Source: Leadbetterella sp. (GTDB lineage: Bacteria; Bacteroidota; Bacteroidia; Cytophagales; Spirosomataceae). Taken from it: a DNA stretch of 64,000 nucleotides. The notes under the pieces are model-generated. The model searched no databases, was not told the origin of the DNA, and saw only the letters and a program-made list of their open reading frames with translations. The stretch covers positions 62,001 to 126,000 of the forward strand of contig JAHBUH010000006.1 of the NCBI GenBank assembly GCA_019638185.1. The letters are read 5' to 3'. Both the position numbers and the translations under genes were made by a program. Below, in pieces: positions 1 to 8,275 of the stretch. How positions within the stretch are numbered: position 1 is the first letter of the stretch; every line of letters starts with the position of its first letter.

Positions 1-126
1 AAGCGGGGGGAAAACAGCATTTTCCTGCGGGTCAGAACCGGGTTTATACGGAAGGAGCAGCATACCATGGGGTATAAATATTACCTGGATGTGAACCATA
101 GCGGATTTTTAACAGGGCCGGCCTGA
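1..126 (+). CDS. 3' end of an unidentified CDS (partial)
   Basis: The window opens inside an open frame in phase 1 that runs 41 codons to a TGA at 124-126. The visible tail is basic and aromatic (it contains GYKYYLDVNHSG and ends FLTGPA). It has no motif I can name. Codon use matches the GC-rich neighbouring genes, so I treat it as a real gene end rather than a chance frame. It converges on the beta-helix gene on the other strand with only 3 nt between the stop codons. The function cannot be inferred from this fragment. Confidence 0.5.
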   Translation, partial: KRGENSIFLRVRTGFIRKEQHTMGYKYYLDVNHSGFLTGPA

Positions 127-129
127 AAT

Positions 130-1761
130 TCATTCCGTAGTTACCTTCACTTCCCTGAACATAAACGCATTATTACTCACCCGCAGCGGCTTTCCGCTGG
201 CCGTGGTCACATTTTTCAGGATTACCTCGCGGGTTTTGACGTAGGGGTATTTTTCCTGGTAGGAGGCATCTTTCATGTCGGGGTTAAAATCGGTAAAGAT
301 GGCCGGCCCGGCGTAGGCTTCGGGGTGATTGGAATCATCGATCTTCAGGTTTTCAATGGTGATGCGTTCCGGCATGTAACAGGTATAGCCAAAATCATGG
401 AGGCCGGTATTATTCCCATTCACCAGCGATGCGCTGACGCTTTTCCCGTTAGCGGGTTTGAAGACGCAGTTGCGGATGATGAGCTCACCCTGCCAGGTGC
501 TGCCGTAGTCGGAGCGCAGGTTAATGAAGCTGCCGGCCAGGATGGTGCTGTTTTCTACGATAAACGTTCCGCTGCCGATGGCGTTAATGCCCATATGGCC
601 CAGGGTAGAGTTCCGGATGGTGGCATTGGCCACGCCCTGGTGGGCGTCAAAGCGGGAGAATGTGCAGCCGTCGTACAGGAGGTTTTTACTGAAGTTAGAG
701 CCTAAGATGCCCCAGTAACGGTTGTCATTGATGTCATTGGTCTGGCTGCAGTTCAGGAAGGTTACGTTCAGGGCGCGGTTAATGGAGAGGTCGTAGGTGC
801 CCATGGAAACGGGTTTTCCGGCTGAACCGATGGTGCTGTAGGTTTTATGCCCGGTCAGTACGGTGTTTTTAACGGTCACGTAAGCGCAGTCGCCGATATG
901 CAGGAAGCCGCCGTAGGGAGCGCCGTGATCGCCCTCGCCGGTGATGCGGTGCTCCAGGCCGTCTACGGTTACGTTAGAGCGCCGGATGGCGATGTTCCGG
1001 CTGTAATACGTGTACTTGGATTCGGCCCGATTAGCGATGGTGGTGAAGCGCCCGCCGGTGAGGTGCAGCGGGGTTTCGTCTATGGGCAGGGCCGTGATAT
1101 CGGTGATCTGTTTAAAGTTCCAGATGATGGGGGCGTTCATGTCTATGTTGCCGTTTTTATCTGCTATGAAGATGTCGGTCTGGGGCGAGCCGTTATTCTG
1201 GTTCAGTCCAAACCGGATGTATTGTCTTACGTTAGCATTGATCACCGTGATGAGGCAGGGGCCGGGCAGGGTAGCGTTAATTTTTTCCTGGTTTTTTTTG
1301 AGGGAAGATATTCCTTCCGGGCGGAACGGGCTCAGGGTGGAGCTGACCATAAAGACGGGTGCATCCCGGTTCTCCACGTCGGTATCGTCAATGATAAAGG
1401 CGGCCTTTCCGAAATTGGTATCTGTACGGATAATAGCCGTACGTACTTTCCGGCCGATGTAATAGGTAGCTCCGTCATCGGCTTTTACAGGCAGCCCGTG
1501 GGCATTGGCAAAAGCGTGGGTGGCGGCCAGGGCGTCTATGTCGTCCGTTTTACCATCACCTATTGCCCCGAAGTCGCTGTACTTCACCTGCCCGGCGGCT
1601 TTAAATTTCGCGACGTCTTTCGGTGACACATTGACGTGCAGCTGCCCTTTTTCATCGGTGTACACTTTGGTCTTTCCCTTGGTGAAGGTAAGTACTTGTT
1701 GATCCTGTGCCTGTCCGGTAAGGAAAAGGAGGGTGATGAGGAGGCTGAGGTAGTATTTCAT
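130..1761 (-). CDS. secreted right-handed beta-helix protein, pectate-lyase-superfamily type
   Basis: 543 residues. I start at 1761 (MKYYLSLLITLLFLTGQAQ) because this gives a clean Sec signal peptide; a longer frame upstream would read back into the sulfatase gene. Residues 63-74 carry DFGAIGDGKTDD, the N-terminal hallmark of Pectate_lyase_3/GH28-like parallel beta-helix proteins, followed by a long body of short, turn-rich repeats with many Asn, Gly and Thr, as expected of a beta-helix. Such proteins are secreted polysaccharide lyases, glycoside hydrolases or epimerases. The exact reaction cannot be read from sequence. It lies 28 nt downstream of a sulfatase on the same strand, so the two are probably co-transcribed and may act on one sulfated or uronic-acid-containing glycan. 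Catalytic residues were not identified. Confidence 0.75.
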   Translation of the reverse strand: MKYYLSLLITLLFLTGQAQDQQVLTFTKGKTKVYTDEKGQLHVNVSPKDVAKFKAAGQVKYSDFGAIGDGKTDDIDALAATHAFANAHGLPVKADDGATYYIGRKVRTAIIRTDTNFGKAAFIIDDTDVENRDAPVFMVSSTLSPFRPEGISSLKKNQEKINATLPGPCLITVINANVRQYIRFGLNQNNGSPQTDIFIADKNGNIDMNAPIIWNFKQITDITALPIDETPLHLTGGRFTTIANRAESKYTYYSRNIAIRRSNVTVDGLEHRITGEGDHGAPYGGFLHIGDCAYVTVKNTVLTGHKTYSTIGSAGKPVSMGTYDLSINRALNVTFLNCSQTNDINDNRYWGILGSNFSKNLLYDGCTFSRFDAHQGVANATIRNSTLGHMGINAIGSGTFIVENSTILAGSFINLRSDYGSTWQGELIIRNCVFKPANGKSVSASLVNGNNTGLHDFGYTCYMPERITIENLKIDDSNHPEAYAGPAIFTDFNPDMKDASYQEKYPYVKTREVILKNVTTASGKPLRVSNNAFMFREVKVTTE

Positions 1762-1789
1762 ATTTTTAAACGTTCGGAGTTGGTTAATG

Positions 1790-3304
1790 TTAGCTTCCGT
1801 TCCTGATTTCTTCCAGGCGTTTTTCAAGGGTCCGAAGCACAGCAGGCTCCTTTTCGGCCAGGTTAGTGGTTTCTCCCGGGTCTTTTTCCAGGCGGTACAA
1901 CTGCGGCGAAGGGGCATTTCCCAGCTCTATCCGGGTGTCTTTTTGTACGGCGGCGCCTTTAGTGGGAGTAATGTATTTCCAGTCCGTTTCGATAATGGCA
2001 AATGCCCCGCCCGACTGGGAGTGCACCACCACTTCTTTCCGGCCTTTCTTATCTTTTCCTAACAGGGCGGCGAGGTGGTTTTGGCTGTCTTTTTTACCCG
2101 CATCCGGCTTTTCACCGATCAGGGCGCTCAGGGAGGCATACAGATCCACCTGGCTGAACAGGGCGTGGCTGACACCCGGCTTTACCCGGCCCGGGTAACT
2201 CACAATAAACGGGATGCGCGTGCCGCCTTCAAAGATACTGTACTTTCCGCCCCGCAAAGGGCCGGTGGGCCGGTGACTGCCCAGGTGCTCCACGGCGCCG
2301 TCGTGATAGCCATCGTCCACCACCGGGCCGTTATCGCTGCTCAGGATCACCAGGGTGTTTTTAAGGAGGCCGTTCTCTTCCAGCGCCTTCATGATTTCTC
2401 CTACAGACCAGTCGAACTCCAGCAGGGCATCACCGCGCAGGCCGTGCCCGCTTTTACCGGTAAACCGCGGATGGGGCACACGGGGTACGTGCACATCGTG
2501 GGTGGCGAAATAGAGGAGGAAGGGCTGCTGCCGGTTTTGCTCAATAAAATGTACGGCTTTGGAAGTGAAGGTGTCCGCCATGGTCTCGTCCGTCCAGCGG
2601 GCGGCCTTTCCGCCGGCCATGTAGCCTATTCTGCCCACCCCGTTAATGATGGTGAAATCATGCCCGTGCGAATGCTTCATTTTTAACAGCTCCGGGTTTT
2701 CACGCCCGGTGGGTTCATCGCCTACTTTGGTCCGGTAATTGACCCGGATGGGATCCTGCGGATCCAGGTTCACCACCCGGCTGTTTTCCACATATACGGT
2801 AGGTACCCTGTCGCCCGTGGCCGCCATAATAAAAGAGTAGTCAAAACCCACGTCATTCGGTGATTCCCGGATGTGACCGTTCCAGTCGGGGCCCTGGTCA
2901 TTGCCCAGGCCCAGGTGCCATTTGCCTACCACGGCCGTGGTGTACCCTGCCTGCCGGAAAACAGATGCCAGGGTACTGTGCCCGGAGCGGATGATGGCCG
3001 AGGCATCTCCCGCCAGCACGTTTATCCCGTTTTTCCGCCAGGGATATTCACCCGTGAGCAGGGAATAGCGCGATGGCGTGCAGGTGGCCGCCGTGGCGTA
3101 GGCCCGGTCAAAACGCAAACCCTTTTGGGCCAGCTTATCCACATTCGGGGTTTTCACCCGGTTTTCAGGGGCATAACAGCTGAAATCGCCGTAGCCCACG
3201 TCATCGGCATAGATAATGACAATATTAGGTTTCTGCTGCCCGGATACACCCAGCAGGCAGTGAAGGAACACACAGGTTAAAAGGCAGAATCGGGTCATGA
3301 ACAA
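1790..3304 (-). CDS. secreted arylsulfatase-family sulfatase
   Basis: 504 residues with an N-terminal signal peptide ending near SGQ. PNIVIIYADDVGYGD at about residues 26-40 supplies the paired metal-binding aspartates. C75 in CTPSRYSLLTG (C-x-P-S-R) is the cysteine that anaerobic or FGE-type maturation converts to formylglycine, so this is an S1-family type I sulfatase. GKWHLG and the later SSDNGP motif complete the active site, and the length is typical. It would hydrolyse sulfate esters from carbohydrates in the periplasm. It is first in a probable two-gene unit with the downstream beta-helix protein. A start at the second Met (3298) is equally possible. No maturase gene is seen in the window. 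Confidence 0.9.
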   Translation of the reverse strand: MFMTRFCLLTCVFLHCLLGVSGQQKPNIVIIYADDVGYGDFSCYAPENRVKTPNVDKLAQKGLRFDRAYATAATCTPSRYSLLTGEYPWRKNGINVLAGDASAIIRSGHSTLASVFRQAGYTTAVVGKWHLGLGNDQGPDWNGHIRESPNDVGFDYSFIMAATGDRVPTVYVENSRVVNLDPQDPIRVNYRTKVGDEPTGRENPELLKMKHSHGHDFTIINGVGRIGYMAGGKAARWTDETMADTFTSKAVHFIEQNRQQPFLLYFATHDVHVPRVPHPRFTGKSGHGLRGDALLEFDWSVGEIMKALEENGLLKNTLVILSSDNGPVVDDGYHDGAVEHLGSHRPTGPLRGGKYSIFEGGTRIPFIVSYPGRVKPGVSHALFSQVDLYASLSALIGEKPDAGKKDSQNHLAALLGKDKKGRKEVVVHSQSGGAFAIIETDWKYITPTKGAAVQKDTRIELGNAPSPQLYRLEKDPGETTNLAEKEPAVLRTLEKRLEEIRNGS

Positions 3305-3399
3305 AGATAAACCTAAACCGGAAATTTCAGCACAGGGACGGGAGAAATTTTCAGGGTTGGAACCCCAAAAAGCACTGCCAGCAACAGGAGAGGCAGAAA

Positions 3400-3407
3400 T
3401 AGTTTTG
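3400..3407 (+). promoter_or_regulatory. candidate -7 element (TAGTTTTG)
   Basis: The sequence matches the Bacteroidota primary-sigma -7 consensus TAnnTTTG, about 73 nt upstream of the isomerase-like gene that starts at 3480. No convincing TTG at the -33 distance is visible, so the call is weak. Confidence 0.3.
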
Positions 3408-3479
3408 TGCCGCCGGTCTTCAATTATAATTCAAATCAGTAAATTTACCGCCTGACGAATTTAATCAAACCTTAATACA

Positions 3480-4439
3480 ATGGAAAACAGACGGGAATTT
3501 ATCAAAAAAACAGTGGCCCTGAGCGCGGCTTTGAGTATAGGATCAGACCTTTTTGCTGGTTTAAAGAAGGAAGGAAAGCTGGGGATTCAGCTGTTTTCCA
3601 TACCTAAAATGCTTTCGGAGGACTTTGAGGGCGGCCTTAAAATGCTTCAGACCATGGGTTACAAGGAGCTGGAATTATACGGCCCGTTTCCCTTTAGTGC
3701 GGAATCGGCTAAAAATGGCTGGGAAGGCATAGGTAAAATGCTCGGTTTTTCCGGAAGCGGGTATTTTGGCAAAACGTCCCGGGAGATGAAGAAAAAACTA
3801 AAGGAGTACGGGTTCACCACCCCGGCTACCCATACCGACCTGGATACGCTGGAGCAGAACATGGGCCCGCTGGCCGAAGCCGCTAACACCCTGGGCCAGA
3901 AGTACGTGGTGCTGCCGGCTATCCCGGATCAGCGACGGAAAAACCTGGATGATTACAAGCGGATATCCGATGATTTTAATAAGATAGGAGAGAACGCCAA
4001 AAAGCACGGGGTGAAGTTCGGGTATCACAATCACGGTTATGGCCTGAAGCCGGTAGACGGCACCCGCCCGCTGGAGATCATCCTGCAAAACACCGATCCC
4101 GGCCTGGTGTTTTTTGAGATGGATATTTTCTGGACCACTTGCGGCGGGGCTGACCCCATAGACCTGCTGACCCGGTATGCGGGCCGGTATAAGATGCTTC
4201 ACCTGAAAGATATGAAAGAGAAGAAGCAGTTTGCCGGGGATGGAAACAGTGCCCAGGAGTGGTTCCCCATGTTCCCTTTAATGACGTCAGCCGGTGATGG
4301 CGTATTAAACGTACAGGATATCGTGGCCAAGGCCGCCGAAACCGGCGTGGAACATTATTTTGTGGAGCAGGATATGGTGGCTGACCCGCAAACCGCCCTG
4401 AAAAAGAGCGCTGATTTTCTCCTGAAAAAGCTGGGATGA
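3480..4439 (+). CDS. sugar phosphate isomerase/epimerase family protein with Tat-like signal
   Basis: 319 residues. The N-terminus MENRREFIKKTVALSAALSIG has the twin-arginine pattern (RREFIKK) followed by a hydrophobic stretch, so export by Tat is likely. The rest is a xylose-isomerase-like TIM barrel (AP_endonuc_2 fold). Conserved pieces include GIQLFS near the first strand, YHNHGYGL, EMDIFW, MLHLKDM and a terminal VEQD, which together supply the Glu/Asp/His ligands of a divalent metal in this family. Members isomerise or epimerise sugars, inositols or keto-sugars; the substrate is unknown. It is transcribed away from the sulfatase/beta-helix pair across a 175-nt gap, so a shared role in glycan catabolism is plausible but inferred. 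Confidence 0.82.
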   Translation: MENRREFIKKTVALSAALSIGSDLFAGLKKEGKLGIQLFSIPKMLSEDFEGGLKMLQTMGYKELELYGPFPFSAESAKNGWEGIGKMLGFSGSGYFGKTSREMKKKLKEYGFTTPATHTDLDTLEQNMGPLAEAANTLGQKYVVLPAIPDQRRKNLDDYKRISDDFNKIGENAKKHGVKFGYHNHGYGLKPVDGTRPLEIILQNTDPGLVFFEMDIFWTTCGGADPIDLLTRYAGRYKMLHLKDMKEKKQFAGDGNSAQEWFPMFPLMTSAGDGVLNVQDIVAKAAETGVEHYFVEQDMVADPQTALKKSADFLLKKLG

Positions 4440-4491
4440 GGGCTTAAAAACAGAAAATATTGCCCTGCTGGCTAAAAACTGATCTGTACCG

Positions 4492-5354
4492 ATGGTAGAA
4501 CATTTCGTATTTTACCTGGGTCTGGTGATCGTCATCATCCTGGCCATCATGCTGGCGAATAAACTGCGGGTAGCCTTACCCTATCCTGCTGGTGGTGGGA
4601 GGGCTGCTGATCAGTTTTATACCGGGTATTCCCGTCATTAAGATAGACCCGGAGCTTATTTTTATCATTTTCCTGCCGCCGCCTCTGTACGAGGCGGCGT
4701 TAATGGTGTCATGGAAGGAGATGTGGAAGCTTCGGCGCATCATTGCTAACTTTGCGTTTGTGGTGGTTTTCCTTACCGCCCTTTCGGTGGCGTTTGTGGC
4801 TAATTCTTATATCCCCGGGTTTTCACTGGCCCTGGGTTTTGTGGTGGGGGCATAGTTTCTCCTCCGGATGCGGTGAGCGCCGGCGCCATCCCGAAGTTTG
4901 TGAAAGTACCGCGCAGTATTTCCACGCTCCTGGAAGGCGAGAGCCTGTTTAACGATGCTTCTTCCCTGATCATTTTCCGTTTTGCCATGGTGGCCGTGGC
5001 TACGGGCCAGTTTATCTGGCAGCATGCTGCCTTGAGTTTCGGCTGGATGCTGATCGGTGGCATAGGAATCGGCGTGGTGCCGGGGTTCATTTTCCTGAAG
5101 GTTCACCGCATATTTCCTACTAATGTGAACATGGATACCATCCTCACCCTGGTAGTGCCCTACATCATGTACATTGCGGCAGAAGAAGTGCACACTTCCG
5201 GTGTGCTGTCTGTGGTGAGCGGGGGGGGGGGGTATTTTTATCGGTGCGGCGGTACGAGTTTCTGCGGACGTCAGCGTTCCGCTTACAGGGCGTAAACGTC
5301 TGGTATAGCTTACTGAAGCTGGACCTGGAAGAGGAAAGGCTGGGCATAGGATAG
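4492..5354 (+). pseudogene. decayed CPA1-type Na+/H+ antiporter gene (frameshifts plus internal deletion)
   Basis: Read across three frames, the region encodes a recognisable cation:proton antiporter: MVEHFVFYLGLVIVII, then LLVVGGLLISFIPG, LPPPLYEAALM, SPPDAVSAGAIPKF and the signature EGESLFNDASSLIIF. Frame changes are needed near 4575 (one extra base), near 4853 (one base missing, where GFVVGA should run into VSPPDAVSAGA) and at a run of 12 G residues (5221-5232). Past the G tract the frame continues to LQGVNVW and then jumps directly to a charged C-terminal tail (KLDLEEERLGIG), so roughly 200 residues of the usual 500-plus are absent. Two of the three shifts could be sequencing errors, but the missing C-terminal half cannot be explained that way. 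I call it a pseudogene. Confidence 0.85.
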
Positions 5355-5372
5355 GTGCCTTTTCAGGCACCT
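5353..5372 (+). terminator. rho-independent terminator after the antiporter pseudogene
   Basis: An 8-bp perfect stem (AGGTGCCT/AGGCACCT) with a TTTC loop is followed by a T-rich tail. It overlaps the last stop codon and separates the pseudogene from the convergent protease gene. Confidence 0.65.
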
Positions 5373-5386
5373 TTCTCTCATTTTCT

Positions 5387-8092
5387 TTAATAGCTGACCA
5401 GGTCTCCGGGGGCGGCCCGGGTACTTTGTACCCGTGAAATGGCCTCTTCCACAATGATCAGAATGTAAAACAGCTTGTCCATCTGAACGCTTCCTTCCGC
5501 CATCAGGCTTTTTAACTGGGCAATCAGGTTATTGAGATTGGCCGAGCTGTAAAAGCGCTCCAGGAAAACAGGATGCAGCTGCCGGCTGATCTTCGTACTG
5601 AGCAGGGGGAAGTTCTTTTGCTTCTGAACCACCTGCGGGTTTCGCTCCATGGATTTAAAGAAACCTGAGCGGTCCACCTCCACGGTTTTCAGCTTATTCC
5701 GGATAATTTTATCCTGCCTGTCCTGGAATTCATTGTACAGGAGGTAGTCGGTGATGGTCTTTACCCGGGGTAACTGTGTCTTAAAAGTCCCGGTAAAGAT
5801 ATGCCGCCGTTTAATTTCCAGGTCGATCTGCCGGAGCAGGGATTCCTGCTGGTAGTAACTGGCCTCCAGGGTGGCTACCAGGTTAATGACCTCATTCACC
5901 ATTCTTACAAAACCCGCCCGGCCGATATAGCTGCCCGGTACGAGCGCTCCGCCCAGGCTGGTGTATTTAGCGGGCTGCGTGGCCACATTCCAGCTCATAT
6001 CACCGAATAAGGTTTGCCAGGGGCGGGGAAATGCGCCGGCATAGACTTCAGCGGCCCGGCTGACCAGGTCAGGGGTGGTCAGCAGGCCCTTTAGCTGCGC
6101 AATTACCGGGGCGAAGTTATCAAAATAAAAACGTTCGTTAGTCAGGTAGGTATCCAGGGGTACGGTGGTTTTGTCTTTGTCCGCCTGTGATAGCCCGTTA
6201 AACTCATTCGGGTAGATGTAACGGAAAAGGTAGCAATAATTCACCATCAGGTCCCAGGAGCTGCCCGCATTGAGATAGAAGGAGATAGCAGGTTTGTAGA
6301 AAAGGGATTTGAAACTGATGTCACTGTTATCATTCCGGTATATTTTCTGGAAAAAGCGATGCGGCGTTTTGTGGGTCAGGAGGCTGGCGCAGTAGGACGG
6401 TGACCACCAGAGACCAAAACGCCCGGGCTTGGGAAACAGCTTCATGATTTCCGAAGGATCGGGTGTATTCGTGATGCCCGGTGCGTGGGTAGACGTAGTG
6501 GAGAGGGCCAGGTAGCGTTCGCCGGTGGCGCAAACCACGGCTTCGCCGCCATCGCAGGAGCCATCCAGAATGGACAGGTCAATGCCCTTATCTCCCAGCA
6601 GCTTAAAGGCGTTGGCAAAGCGGTGGTACGACACCACCTGCCCGTCTTCAAACTGCAGTCCGTGGTTAAGCGAGGCCTCGTGGGTCATGTTACCGAAAGG
6701 CCGGGCGCTGTTTCCATGGCCCGCCAGGTATACAAACATCCGGTCAGCAGGTTTCAGCGATAAGGCCAGGCCTTCCAGCCGGCTGAATCCTGCTGCGGCA
6801 TTCGGAATAGCGTATACGTAATACCCCCGGTTCCTGAGAAAGGCCGATGTATTATTAATGGCACCCGTCCATTGGGAATGATAAATCAGCAGGGCATAGG
6901 ATTTTCCCAGGCCGGCTTCCCAGTCGTTATCGCCGGTATTGAGCATCCACCCGCCCAGCCGGGTACCGTTCGGATGCATGCAGAGCACCTCAAAGGCATT
7001 GTTACGGTACTGCAGCACACCCACTCCCCAGGGAGAAGAGATGAAAATGTCTGCTCTTCCGTCTCCATTGAAGTCTCCGCTGTAGTGCAGGCGGTTATCG
7101 GCGGTGTTCAGCAGCCATCCTCCCCTGCGGGTTCCGTTATTCCATTGGGCCAGGCAGGAGAGGCCGGCGGGTCCCAGTTTGAAAATACCTATGCCCGTGT
7201 TATTCCGGAAAAGGAGTTCGGCTTTCCCGTCCCCGTCAAAATCCCCGGTAACGCTGATTTCATCGGTCCGGCTGTTAATCACCCAGGATCCTATGGCTGT
7301 ACCTGAGCTGACAGAAACCACTTCTTCCAGCGTACTGCCATTCAGCCGGAAAAATCCGGTTTTTGAGCTGCTGCTGAGCAGGATTTCTTCACGGCTATCG
7401 CCCGTAAAGTTTCCTGCGGCTTCAAACCGGTCGGTCGCGGTATTGAGGACCCATGACCCGAAAGTGGTGCCGTTCGGCATCATGGCCGGCGAGGTTAAAG
7501 TAGTTCCGTTAAATTTCAGGATTCCCGCTCCCCAGCCGGAAGTGATCAGGATCTCTGCGCCGTTATCGCCGTCAAAATCTCCGGCCAGTGTAAAGAAATT
7601 GTCGTTCGTGTTCAGAAGCCACCCTCCGAACCGGGTGCCGTTAGGGGCCAGCATGAGGGTGGTGAAGCCGCCGGGCACGTATTTGAAAATACCGATCCCC
7701 CAGGGGCTGGACACCAGGATCTCGTCTTTGCCGTCCCGGTCGAAATCCGCTACCTGCAGGAAGAGGTTATCGTTTGTGTTCACGATCCATCCGCCGTGGC
7801 GGGTGCCGTTTTGTGCCATGGCTATGGACGTAAAGGAGGTACCGGACTGTTTCAGGATGCCGATCCCCCAGGGGCTGGTAACGAATAATTCCGTAACCCC
7901 GTCACCATCGAAATCCCCCCTTCCGGCCACCTGGTTATCGTGGCTGTTCAGGAGCCACTGCCCCAGGCGGGAGCCATTGGCGGCCATTGCGGCTGAAGCC
8001 AGCGCATTATTTTTGTATTCCACTACTCCCAGACCCCAGGGGCTGGTCACGACGAAGTCGCTTTTCCCGTTACGGTTAAAATCATTTTTCAT
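5387..8092 (-). CDS. seven-bladed FG-GAP propeller fused to a caspase-like cysteine protease domain
   Basis: 901 residues, apparently without a signal peptide. Residues 1-395 hold seven repeats of about 56 residues, each with a calcium-loop core like DFDGDGKAE, then SPWGIGI and NGTR.GGW.LNT.DN: an FG-GAP/VCBS-type seven-bladed propeller. Blade 5 has lost most of its calcium loop (NFTGDSREE). Residues 396-540 look like a clan CD (caspase/C13/C14-like) peptidase: SYALLIYHSQ, then YLAGHGN with His459, then LSILDGSCDGGEAV with Cys513, at the spacing expected for the His/Cys dyad. Residues 545-901 are mostly helical with no match I can name. The start abuts blade 1 directly. It could be a cytosolic sensor-protease or be exported by an unrecognised route. 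The neighbours do not explain its role. Confidence 0.75.
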   Translation of the reverse strand: MKNDFNRNGKSDFVVTSPWGLGVVEYKNNALASAAMAANGSRLGQWLLNSHDNQVAGRGDFDGDGVTELFVTSPWGIGILKQSGTSFTSIAMAQNGTRHGGWIVNTNDNLFLQVADFDRDGKDEILVSSPWGIGIFKYVPGGFTTLMLAPNGTRFGGWLLNTNDNFFTLAGDFDGDNGAEILITSGWGAGILKFNGTTLTSPAMMPNGTTFGSWVLNTATDRFEAAGNFTGDSREEILLSSSSKTGFFRLNGSTLEEVVSVSSGTAIGSWVINSRTDEISVTGDFDGDGKAELLFRNNTGIGIFKLGPAGLSCLAQWNNGTRRGGWLLNTADNRLHYSGDFNGDGRADIFISSPWGVGVLQYRNNAFEVLCMHPNGTRLGGWMLNTGDNDWEAGLGKSYALLIYHSQWTGAINNTSAFLRNRGYYVYAIPNAAAGFSRLEGLALSLKPADRMFVYLAGHGNSARPFGNMTHEASLNHGLQFEDGQVVSYHRFANAFKLLGDKGIDLSILDGSCDGGEAVVCATGERYLALSTTSTHAPGITNTPDPSEIMKLFPKPGRFGLWWSPSYCASLLTHKTPHRFFQKIYRNDNSDISFKSLFYKPAISFYLNAGSSWDLMVNYCYLFRYIYPNEFNGLSQADKDKTTVPLDTYLTNERFYFDNFAPVIAQLKGLLTTPDLVSRAAEVYAGAFPRPWQTLFGDMSWNVATQPAKYTSLGGALVPGSYIGRAGFVRMVNEVINLVATLEASYYQQESLLRQIDLEIKRRHIFTGTFKTQLPRVKTITDYLLYNEFQDRQDKIIRNKLKTVEVDRSGFFKSMERNPQVVQKQKNFPLLSTKISRQLHPVFLERFYSSANLNNLIAQLKSLMAEGSVQMDKLFYILIIVEEAISRVQSTRAAPGDLVSY

Positions 8093-8247
8093 TGTCTATC
8101 AGTTTTGGGCTATGAATATTATTTGGACAGCACAAAGATCCGCCGTAAATCCTTAGGACGGTATCCCCAATATTGGTGAGTGTTCCTAGGCAATACTACC
8201 CACGAAATTGACCATTACTGCCTATTTACTCCCCTTGCCGTGGCCGG

Positions 8248-8255
8248 TAATTTTG
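8248..8255 (+). promoter_or_regulatory. candidate -7 element (TAATTTTG)
   Basis: Perfect TAnnTTTG match 20 nt before the serine hydrolase start at 8276. The same octamer is used in the two duplicated promoters at 12048 and 14041. No clear TTG at -33. Confidence 0.4.
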
Positions 8256-8275
8256 CAGTAAATTTTTATCGTAGA

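Noticed and set aside
847-2686. Several long plus-strand frames antisense to the beta-helix and sulfatase genes
   Set aside because: No domain, signal peptide or promoter; codon pattern is that of the shadow strand of GC-rich genes.
4807-5454. A 215-codon frame antisense to the antiporter pseudogene
   Set aside because: Overlaps recognisable antiporter sequence on the other strand and the 3' end of the protease gene; no motif.
6886-8090. Regularly spaced repeats that could suggest a CRISPR array
   Set aside because: Period is about 170 bp, variable, and in frame with a propeller-coding gene; no cas genes nearby.
7104-8156. A 350-codon open frame antisense to the FG-GAP repeats, apparently repetitive protein
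   Set aside because: It is the reverse image of the repeated propeller DNA; high GC removes stop codons. The sense frame has clear FG-GAP and protease motifs.
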